Source: Oreohelix idahoensis
Taxonomy: Eukaryota; Mollusca; Gastropoda; Stylommatophora; Oreohelicidae
NCBI GenBank assembly: GCA_024509875.1
Contig: JAMPIV010012453.1
Location: 62,001 to 126,000, forward strand
DNA: 64,000 nt
Reading direction: 5' to 3'
Part shown: positions 56,144 to 64,000 of the stretch, one piece after another
Layout: the number at the start of each line of letters is the position of its first letter
Numbering within the stretch: the first letter of the stretch is position 1
Position numbers and translations under genes: made by a program
The notes under the pieces: model-generated
Seen by the model: only the letters and a program-made list of their open reading frames with translations
The model's database searches: none
What the model was told of the DNA's origin: nothing

Positions 56144-58057
56144 CAGTGGGAATTATTTCGATAATGGAGGACTGGCCTTCTTATCAGAAGCCCATGTCAA
56201 TGTGGTATACGTAAGTCTCGCACCCAGATATTAATAAGATATATTATATATGAATTTAGTGATGTCTCCTCTCTTCCTGGCATCTAGCTGGAATCCACAC
56301 GTCAGGATTTCATGAATGGATCAGCTGAGCTGTTAGCTTCACTTATGAAACGTAGTGATAGTTCTACGAGCGAAAGTATGATAAAGATGGATCTTAAAAA
56401 AATGTATTATGAAGTGCCGACATCTTGGTCTTGGCACGTACGGAGAGGTTAGCCAAGGATAGTATCTAACCTGTATATTTATCTTGATGAAGAAATGTTT
56501 GAATCTGATGATTACTCAACTGTCTGAGCATTTTATTGAAAGAGTCAATTGAGTAGGACAGTATTTATGGATGCATGTTCGAGCATTATTAAAGATGTAT
56601 ATGATGACCGATGTCCTTGGAGAAGGTCAACGGCCGATGCCTTTGAAACTATCATAAAGACAGATTAATTGTATGAACTCTAGTTTAGCAAGGAAGTATA
56701 TTGATAATGGAACTGACTGGAAAGACGTATATTGCCATTAGGAACATTATGCCAGATTTGCACCATCCTAGTTTATTATTGATCGTCCATGTATCAAACG
56801 TCTAGTCTGCTATTGAATACCATGTTCGTAACTGTGAGTCGTGTATGTGAATAAATTCGTTGAACTTTATGACCCGCCTTGGCAGTATACTTCAGTTACC
56901 AAAGTTCGGAATTGACATACTTGAAGTTTGATTTTGAATTCGCGTTAATAGCACGAACTGGCAATTTCACCCATCATCGTCAATACCTTCAAACGTAATA
57001 ACATAAGAAATACGACTCCAACAATATGGCGGACAAGTGTGTCTTGAATTACGCTGGATTCAATCAGGTAACGACCTCCTATAGTTCTACAGTATACTGC
57101 GATACGTGGATTTGCAGACTTTATACGTTCTTCGGATAACGGCTGTCTCAAGGTCAAGGACTACGTTGGACCTCATCTTTCAGTCCTCAGTGTCGTATAC
57201 GAGCATTGTTTACTCAAGAAGAAGTATTGCGATTTCTCATACGTACACCTACGGAGACGAGACATTTTATTTTCCTTGCGCGAGATAAGTATAAACGTGG
57301 TATCGTTGTTACACTGTATTACGTTTAGCTGTGCCTTATCTTCTTATTATGTCCACTTATTATTCATGTGAGTTGCTTGTTCTATGTTTTATGTTTATCG
57401 TGGGAGGCTGGGTAGGTGAATTATGAAGGGTACATCCCAGGTTTATCTCAGGGCCTTCATAATTGTTCTATAGGTTTATTTGCAGACTTCCCGCAGTGGA
57501 ATGTTCCGACACCTGTGTGTCGAAGGATTCTAGGTCCACTGTGTCTGGTGGTCTGTGACACCTGTCTGTTTAGTTGTATTGTCAAGTTTTCAGTGTAGTT
57601 TTCGTAGTTATTTTTATTCGTACCTTGGTTTTATGATGTATCGTGTTTGTAATATTCGTCCATTCTCACCTAACTATCGTTGAGTTTTTTACAAACCTAT
57701 TTTTATACACTGTGTTGTTCATTGTCTTGTTTATTGGTCTATTGCAGTTATCATTGCATTCTTTGCAAAATTATTTCTTATTTTTTCATTCTAACTTTTT
57801 TGATTTCTGCAAATGTTTTCATTTGTCATTAACTATCTTGTCTTGTCACCATTGTCGTAATTGTCTATTGCTTTTGTCTTAACATTACATTATATAACTA
57901 ATTGTATTGATTAATAATATAATTGATAATTATATGAATTGCTTACCGTTCTTGGACAGGAACGAGTATCACTCATTATAGTGATAAGGAAAATTAATCT
58001 ACATTAATTAATTTTCATTTAAGAAGGAAAGAGTAGAGTGACTACTTATTAATCATA
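56144..58057 (+). other. Remainder of the 5' LTR and leader of gypsy element 2
   Basis: Non-coding. AATAAA at 56850-56855 suggests the LTR ends within about 100 bp of it. The long leader to 58057 is AT-rich with a T-rich end. Confidence 0.45.
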
Positions 58058-60304
58058 ATGTATTCGCTTGATTATTTTATTAAACAAGCTAAAGCCCTTC
58101 AGATGACTCCTGAAGAGGTAAAAGTATTCGCAGTTTCAGAATATGAAAAGGCTCAGAAGTTGGAAACTCTAAGACTAGAAAATGTAAAATTTGAGGCTGT
58201 AGAAAATGAGAACAAAATGAAATTAGCCGCTGAATTAGAGGAAAAACGATTTCAGCGTGAAACAGAACAGAAAAGATTGGAAGCTAAAGAAAACGAAAAA
58301 AGACGGCGTTTGGAGGCTGAAGAAAACGAAAAAAGACTTCGTTTGGAGGCTACAGAAAACGAGAGAAAAGCTGCTGAAAAAGAAAGGCAACTCAGAATGG
58401 AAATGGAAGAAAAAGAAAGACTACTTAAAATTGAAATGGAATGTAAGCAAAAGGAAATGGAAGAGAGGAGATTGATAGCTGAAGAAAATACAAGAAAATA
58501 TCAGCTTCAGGTTCAACATGAACAAAAAATTAAGGAGATGGAATTTGAACAATTTAAATTAGCTCATGAAGCTAATTCTCAGAAAACTCATGAAGTCCAA
58601 TCTTCATCTAGACATGATAATTTTAGGGAAGTTCACCTAAAATTACCTAAATTTAATCCACCATCCGACGACGTAATATTCTTTCTAGACAGATTTGAGG
58701 CCACTTGTAGGTCTTATAACGTGGATAAAACGCTATATTGTACATATTTATCCAGATTACTTACAGGGGATGCTATGGCGGTATATCATACAACTAGTGC
58801 TAATGAAAAAAATGATTATGATGCACTTAGAGCCGCTCTTCTTAGGAAATATCAAATGACTGAGGATCAATACAGATTGCGTTTTAAAACTTTACTACCA
58901 CAGTCAGGAAAGAACTTCAGTGACTTTCTTTCCCAAATACGGCTAACCTTGGAAAGATGGATCGAATTGTCCAAGGTAGAAAAGTCTTATGACGGTCTTT
59001 TCGATTTATTGCTGCGCGATAAAGTGTTATCGTCAGTAAATCCTACATTTCTGTCATTTTTGCATGAGCGTAAACCTTCTTCAATAAAAGAATTAGAAGA
59101 ACATTGTAAAAATTTCTGCACCGCTCACCCAAACATGGATATTAGTAATGTGCAGATTAAAAATGAGTTACCAGTTGCTTTCGCTATGCAACAGAAGAAC
59201 GTTTCACGCCATCGTTCATTTAGTAACGATAGATACTTTAATAAGGGAAGTAATGACAATTTTAACAATGGTAATTTTTATAAAGGGAAACAATACCAGC
59301 AATCTGCTCCATTTAAAGTTTCTTGTGGCCAATCTCATAGATCACAAGATTTTGGTAACCATAATTTCAGATATAATCAAGGAAACAATAATAAACAAAA
59401 TTGGCGATCACAATCACAAAATCCTCAATATAGACAGGGTTCTTGGAATAGATCATTTGGCCAAAATCACAACAGTGAGGACAATAATTGGCGTACTCAT
59501 CCAGATTCCAACTCAGGCAGAAATAGTAATTATAGCAATTTTAATGCCAATAGTCAGATTCGATCGCGACGAAGAGATAGATCTTCAAGCAATTCACGTC
59601 GACATGCTAATATTGCTTTAAGAGATACACAGACTAACAATGAACAAGATAAAGATGCTAATACGCATAATGCCATGTCTTGTTCTCTTGATTTCAATCA
59701 GGTAAAAGCTTGTTCTGAATGTACGACTCTTTTCCAGCCAAAGGCGATCACGACGCTGCGATGCGGACATATTTTGCCTAGTCTACCGGCAGTCTGCACG
59801 GCCACTTCTGCGTCAGTACACCAGGGACAGGGTTGTCTTAAATTTAATAGAGGATATGTAAATTCCATTCCATGCTCTATTTTATTTGATTCAGGTTGTA
59901 GCACAGTCGGTGTACGGACTTCGCTGATCGACCCATCGTGCGCTACAGGCAATGTTGTGAAATGCGTCACCTTCGGAGGCACTGTGGAAACCTTTCCCAC
60001 AGCTATAATTAATTTACATACACCATTTTTTTCAGGGAAAATTCATGCGTGCCTGCTTCAGAATCCGATTAGCGACGTGATACTAGGTCGAATACACGGT
60101 ATAAAAGAGTGTACCCCTCAGCAAATTGCTGAATGGGAAGAGCGACATATTCAGGCTGCAAATGCAGTAGTCACTAGAGCGCAAGCTACTGTTATGTCGC
60201 GTGATACACATGCTGAACCTACAGTTAATGCCACTTTTGATGATGATTCTCCTATTTCACGGGAGATGTTTGCGACTTTGCAAAAGAATGATGATTCTTT
60301 TTAA
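58058..60304 (+). CDS. Gypsy element 2 Gag-protease, 748 aa
   Basis: Gag builds the particle and the protease matures it. Residues about 30-185 are a long Glu/Lys-rich coiled coil with repeated ENEKRRRLEAE-like units. Residues about 195-365 are a SCAN-like capsid (LPKFNPPSDDVIFFLDRFE, LRAALLRKYQMTE, LDLLLRDKVLSSV-type helices). An Asn/Arg/Gly/Ser-rich region (about 390-545) replaces a CCHC knuckle. The aspartic protease has LFDSGCSTVGV (about 608-618) and ISDVILGRIHGI. The ATG at 58058 follows a clear leader. It stops at TAA 60302-60304 and the pol frame continues in the same frame right behind it. Confidence 0.85.
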   Translation: MYSLDYFIKQAKALQMTPEEVKVFAVSEYEKAQKLETLRLENVKFEAVENENKMKLAAELEEKRFQRETEQKRLEAKENEKRRRLEAEENEKRLRLEATENERKAAEKERQLRMEMEEKERLLKIEMECKQKEMEERRLIAEENTRKYQLQVQHEQKIKEMEFEQFKLAHEANSQKTHEVQSSSRHDNFREVHLKLPKFNPPSDDVIFFLDRFEATCRSYNVDKTLYCTYLSRLLTGDAMAVYHTTSANEKNDYDALRAALLRKYQMTEDQYRLRFKTLLPQSGKNFSDFLSQIRLTLERWIELSKVEKSYDGLFDLLLRDKVLSSVNPTFLSFLHERKPSSIKELEEHCKNFCTAHPNMDISNVQIKNELPVAFAMQQKNVSRHRSFSNDRYFNKGSNDNFNNGNFYKGKQYQQSAPFKVSCGQSHRSQDFGNHNFRYNQGNNNKQNWRSQSQNPQYRQGSWNRSFGQNHNSEDNNWRTHPDSNSGRNSNYSNFNANSQIRSRRRDRSSSNSRRHANIALRDTQTNNEQDKDANTHNAMSCSLDFNQVKACSECTTLFQPKAITTLRCGHILPSLPAVCTATSASVHQGQGCLKFNRGYVNSIPCSILFDSGCSTVGVRTSLIDPSCATGNVVKCVTFGGTVETFPTAIINLHTPFFSGKIHACLLQNPISDVILGRIHGIKECTPQQIAEWEERHIQAANAVVTRAQATVMSRDTHAEPTVNATFDDDSPISREMFATLQKNDDSF

Positions 60305-63082
60305 AAAAATTTTCAATTTATGAACAACAATAATACCAACACCAGAAATGCAAAATCTAGACATGACTTTGCTCTTAAAAATGGTATTTTGGTTAGGCTG
60401 ATACGGGAAAAGGATTCATCCTTACGTTCACAGATTCTAGTCCCGTCTTCTATGAGAGCTAGGATATTACAGCATGCACACGACTCGCAATGCGCAGGCC
60501 ATATGGGTTTTTCGCGAACCAAATCTAGATTGCTATCTGCATTCTACTGGCCTGGCGTCCATAGAGATGTCACTCTCTATTGTCGTTCATGTTTGATATG
60601 TCAAGAGGTTAAAGTACGGGGTCCATTTCATGCGGCTCCTATTCAGGCTGCGGACATCCCTATTAGACCATTTGATAAAATGGCAATTGATATCATTGGT
60701 CCGATGCTACCATCTGCCAGAGGACATACACACATACTTACTTGTATTGATATGTGTACGCGTTGGCCTGAGGCCATACCTCTGAAGAACACTTCATCGG
60801 CTAGTGTAGCAGAGGCGTTGATGTTGATCTTTTCACGCATTGGTTTTCCGCGTAAGATCTTATCGGATCATGGTGTCCAGTTTATTTCCGAATCCATGTC
60901 TCAGGTTATGAAGACGTTAGGAATAGATAGATCTCTCAGTTCGATCTATCATGCGATGTCCAATGGGTTAATTGAGCGTCTGAATAGGACACTCAAGCAG
61001 TTGTTGGGTAAGATAACTCAAGATCACCCTCAGGATTGGGACCAGGTCCTGCCAGCTGCTCTTTTTGCTTATCGCGAGGTACAAAATCAAGCCACTGGTT
61101 TTTCTCCATTCCAACTTGTTTTTGGCATGCAACCACGCGGACCAATGTCTTTAATTCACGACTTACTGGTTGAAGAAAATATGGAAGAGGAAACTCAATC
61201 CTCTTATGAGTATGTTATCTCGTTGAGAAAGAGAATCATAGATGCTTGTAGATTAGCTACTGCATCATCAGAACAGGCCAAAGAAAAAGCTCGTCTATTT
61301 GCAAACAAGTATAGACGTCTTCGCCAGCTTCTTCCTGGTGACGAAGCATTTGTTCTATTACCTTCTCATAACAATCGTCTTCTAATTACTTGGAGAGGTC
61401 CTTTTAGGATCATCTCGAGAATATCCGATGTTGACTACATCGTGGATATTAATGGCAAACATAAAACCTTCCACATTAACATGTTGAATGAGTATTACTC
61501 ACGTCCTGATTATCTACAGTCAGTGTTTCAAGCAACTGACGATCCCACCCCTCCTATTCAACACTACTCTCATTTATCGGTTATTCAAGAAGAAGAATCT
61601 TCTTTTGATGATGTACAATTGCCTATACCAGTTGTACCGCTTTATTCCCCTGAAAATTGGAATGACGTCACTATTTCTTATACTCTCTCTGCTGATCAAC
61701 GTCAGCAAGTCTCTTCAATTCTGCACTCGTATGAGGATGTTCTCACTGACATCCCAGGTCATACATCAGTTATCCAACATGATATTCTTTTGACTGACGA
61801 TACACCTATTCGAGTCCGTCCATACCCTATCCCTTTACACTTTCGTGATAAGGTTGATAAGGAATTGGATGAGATGCTTCGATTAAATATAATTGAACCA
61901 TCTTCATCACCATACTCATCATCTATGGTGATCATTAGAAAGAAAGACAACAATATTCGTCTTTGCGTAGATTACAGAAAATTAAACAAAGTGACAAAAT
62001 TTGATGCCGAACCTTTGCCCCTCTTGGAAGACTTATTGGTCAAATTAGCACATTCTACCTTCTTCTCTAAATTTGACCTTTCTAAGGGATACTGGCAAGT
62101 GCCACTCACACCTAAAGCAAAACCACTCACCGCTTTCTCGACACCACGTGGTCTATTCCAATGGAATTTTATGCCATTTGGTTTAGTAAACGCACCTGCT
62201 ATGCGTCGCGTGCTTTCTCATCGTCCCGATGTCATTACTTACATTGATGACATCTGTCTCTTTAGCGACTCATGGGATGAGCATATTCAGGGATTACATT
62301 CTTTACTGTCTACATTACGTGATTATACTCTAACAGCAAAGCCATCGAAGGCATTTGTCGGTTTTCACGACATTTCCTTTCTGGGTCACCGTATTGGTCA
62401 TGGCATGCTGTATACAGAGGACAGTAATGTCTCTAAAATTCTAAACATCACAGCACCTAAGACAAAAAAAAAACAAGTTAGATCTCTTTTGGGACTAATA
62501 CAGTTCTTTGCTAAGTTTATCCCTCATTTGTCTACTATAACTGCTCCTTTTTCTTCTTTGTTGAGAAAAGGGACAGCTAACGTAATTAAGTGGTCTAACG
62601 AGCATCAAATCGCGTTAGATGAAATTAAAAGATTTTTTTCACAAGTTTCAGTTTTAAGGTTGCCTAACAAAAACCTTATTTTTATTCTTCGTAGTGACGC
62701 GTCATCATACGGGATCGCCGGTGTTTTGATGCAAGAATATTCTGGCACCTTGCACCCCGTGATGTACGTTTCGAGAAAATTGACGACCACCGAACAGAAA
62801 TATTCAGTTCTGGACAGAGAGCTCCTTGCATTAGTCTGGTTTATTACAAAACTAGAACGTTACCTATTAGGCTCTCATTTCATTGTTGAAAGCGACCAAA
62901 AGGCTCTCACAGCTCTGAATACGAAAGACGTTAAATCTTCAAAGTCAACAAGGTATGCTATAGCCTTACAGCCTTACAGCTTCGAAATTCGTTCAATACC
63001 TGGAGTGAAAAACGTGTTTGCGGACTGTTTGTCACGCTGTCCGAGCGAACCTGTTGAACCAGAACAACTTCCAGAAATGTAA
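60305..63082 (+). CDS. Gypsy element 2 integrase-RT-RNase H, about 925 aa
   Basis: It is in frame with Gag-protease, separated only by TAA; the first ATG is at 60320. Order: integrase HHCC (HDSQCAGHMG...CRSCLICQ), DDE (AIDIIGP, 60688; SDHGVQF, 60866; IERLNRTL, 60973), GPF/Y-like module (WRGPFRII), then RT (RPYPIPLHFRDKVDKELDEM, CVDYRKLN, FSKFDLSKGYWQVP, MPFGLVNAPA, TYIDDI at about 62237-62254), then RNase H (LRSDASSYGIAGVLMQ, DRELLALVWF, ESDQKALTAL, IPGVKNVFADCLSR). About five residues usual between NAPA and MRRVL are missing, an in-frame deletion near RT motif 4. Apart from that the frame is intact. Confidence 0.85.
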   Translation, partial: KNFQFMNNNNTNTRNAKSRHDFALKNGILVRLIREKDSSLRSQILVPSSMRARILQHAHDSQCAGHMGFSRTKSRLLSAFYWPGVHRDVTLYCRSCLICQEVKVRGPFHAAPIQAADIPIRPFDKMAIDIIGPMLPSARGHTHILTCIDMCTRWPEAIPLKNTSSASVAEALMLIFSRIGFPRKILSDHGVQFISESMSQVMKTLGIDRSLSSIYHAMSNGLIERLNRTLKQLLGKITQDHPQDWDQVLPAALFAYREVQNQATGFSPFQLVFGMQPRGPMSLIHDLLVEENMEEETQSSYEYVISLRKRIIDACRLATASSEQAKEKARLFANKYRRLRQLLPGDEAFVLLPSHNNRLLITWRGPFRIISRISDVDYIVDINGKHKTFHINMLNEYYSRPDYLQSVFQATDDPTPPIQHYSHLSVIQEEESSFDDVQLPIPVVPLYSPENWNDVTISYTLSADQRQQVSSILHSYEDVLTDIPGHTSVIQHDILLTDDTPIRVRPYPIPLHFRDKVDKELDEMLRLNIIEPSSSPYSSSMVIIRKKDNNIRLCVDYRKLNKVTKFDAEPLPLLEDLLVKLAHSTFFSKFDLSKGYWQVPLTPKAKPLTAFSTPRGLFQWNFMPFGLVNAPAMRRVLSHRPDVITYIDDICLFSDSWDEHIQGLHSLLSTLRDYTLTAKPSKAFVGFHDISFLGHRIGHGMLYTEDSNVSKILNITAPKTKKKQVRSLLGLIQFFAKFIPHLSTITAPFSSLLRKGTANVIKWSNEHQIALDEIKRFFSQVSVLRLPNKNLIFILRSDASSYGIAGVLMQEYSGTLHPVMYVSRKLTTTEQKYSVLDRELLALVWFITKLERYLLGSHFIVESDQKALTALNTKDVKSSKSTRYAIALQPYSFEIRSIPGVKNVFADCLSRCPSEPVEPEQLPEM

Positions 63083-64000
63083 ACGTCTCTACAGAGAATC
63101 GTTCAATTGGAATATGATGATCATGGAACTATGTTCTTTACCTAAACTCTATACAGACTTCGTATGGATCAAGATCATTCGTACTGACATTACTATCAAG
63201 ATAGACTAATTGTTTGCATTGAAACATGACTTTTTAGATCTTGCAATTTTCTTGGTATGGGAACACTGTTGTCTGTTGTATACAGATATAGTCAATATTC
63301 ATAATGAACATACTGGACTACGTAATGTGTTAAATAAATATTTTTTTCATCGTGCATGGAAAATAAATGAACAGATTCTCATATTTTATTAACGATTTTT
63401 AATATAACAGGAACACTTAGTAAGACTGTTAACAATTAAATGAATGAGTAATTAGTGACTGTTTTTAATTAAGAAATTTATTGATTAGTTAGAATCAATT
63501 TAAGTTCTCAAGTAGTGATTTAGTTCACATTCACTAATAGTTTATATGTGTCTCCTCATACTTATATCTACCACTCTTGGTACATGATCTTAATATTTAT
63601 AGATGATTAGTTCACCTTAGTAATTTTAGAAACATTAAGTGTGTTGTTCTCTTAGCGTGTTGAACTATGCATTGTTTATTCACTTTGCGTGTTTTAATTT
63701 CATTTTTCGGTTTATAATTCACTTGTCATTTGTTACACATCATCATTGTTTTTCTTTTTTTTTTCATTTGAAATCATGTCTTAGTTTTATGTTGTTTTCT
63801 TTTGGAAACTTAGTTGGATGTTTTAGAATTCTTTTGGTTCTGATTTCCAACTTTCTTTGAATTTTTTCCATTGAATTTCACCACATCGTACCAAAGTAGG
63901 TCGATTGTGGATGTATGCTTTAATGCATGCTATGGGTTAGTTGTCTTGATTTCTATTTAATATTCATTTTCTTTTTATGGTATAATATTTTAACTATGAA
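63083..64000 (+). other. 3' non-coding part of gypsy element 2
   Basis: AT-rich, with no ORF of note and no match to the element's 5' LTR start within the window, so the 3' LTR must begin beyond 64000. Confidence 0.4.

Larger units (their letters stand above)
54429..64000 (+). mobile_element. Ty3/gypsy element 2 (Gmr1-like), nested in the 3' LTR of element 1
   Basis: It begins TGTTGCGTAC at the LTR breakpoint of element 1 and continues past the end of the window. Its 5' LTR/leader (54429 to about 57 kb, with AATAAA at 56850-56855) is interrupted by a LINE at about 54665-56143. Gag-protease and then integrase-RT-RNase H follow. The LTR 3' boundary and primer site could not be fixed because the partner LTR is outside the window. 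Confidence 0.7.

Noticed and set aside
57031..57072. ATGGCGGACAAGTG... followed by CAG|GTAACG as a possible first coding exon
   Set aside because: Only 14 codons, inside the gypsy element 2 5' region, and with no matching downstream exon.

Overview
This is a eukaryotic, animal-type window with almost no compact coding sequence. It is intergenic and intronic DNA packed with nested retroelements. The mix points to a lophotrochozoan, and a mollusc is my best guess: many RTE/BovB-like LINEs, a RAG1-N-terminus-like ORF of the kind I recall from molluscan N-RAG-TP elements, a Helitron, tRNA-derived and LINE-tailed SINEs, and Gmr1-like Ty3/gypsy elements. The species cannot be fixed from the sequence alone.

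Host genes (all split by introns, so invisible as long ORFs). A minus-strand gene spans roughly 24.2 kb down to 11.5 kb. Two exons (24122-24225 and 22136-22319) join in phase into a complete C3HC4 RING finger. Two later exons (16573-16765 and 11769-12127) join in phase into an acidic/Ser-rich region followed by a C-terminal hydrophobic membrane segment and poly(A) signals near 11.54 kb. The layout resembles TRIM13/TRIM59-type membrane RING ligases. Convergent to it, a plus-strand terminal exon (9907-10069) ends an unidentified gene.

Region by region. 0.9-5.0 kb: a minus-strand EN-RT-RNaseH LINE with a perfect 12-bp target-site duplication (TSD) and one nonsense codon. 5.2-6.4 kb: a 5'-truncated LINE almost identical to the full-length 1011-aa copy at 27.8-30.9 kb. 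7.8-8.6 kb: an hAT-type non-autonomous element. 12.6-16.5 kb: a decayed LINE carrying a tRNA-SINE, a short hairpin-tailed SINE and a second LINE. 17-20.5 kb: a minisatellite family carrying a mariner-like MITE, plus a TTAA-type MITE. 21-27 kb: LINE and SINE fragments, mostly in the RING gene's introns. 27.6-31.4 kb: a Helitron helicase remnant with an intact 3' terminus, split by the full-length LINE. 31.5-32.2 kb: (TA)n with a SINE inside. 36-39.4 kb: LINE fragments including an internal inversion and a restriction-like-endonuclease fragment. 40.7-41.9 kb: the RAG1-N-like ORF with a canonical A AAA AAC slip site.

42.3 kb to the end: two nested Ty3/gypsy elements. Both have integrase upstream of reverse transcriptase and a SCAN-like Gag, the Gmr1-like arrangement. 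The first (42.28-54.43 kb) is split inside RT by two LINEs joined 5'-to-5'. Its 3' LTR is interrupted after 66 bp by the second element, which starts at 54429 and runs off the window. A third LINE copy sits in the 5' LTR/leader of the second. Most elements carry frameshifts, stops or truncations, but the LINE copies at 5.2/27.8 kb and 48.9/54.7 kb are near-identical, so those families moved recently.
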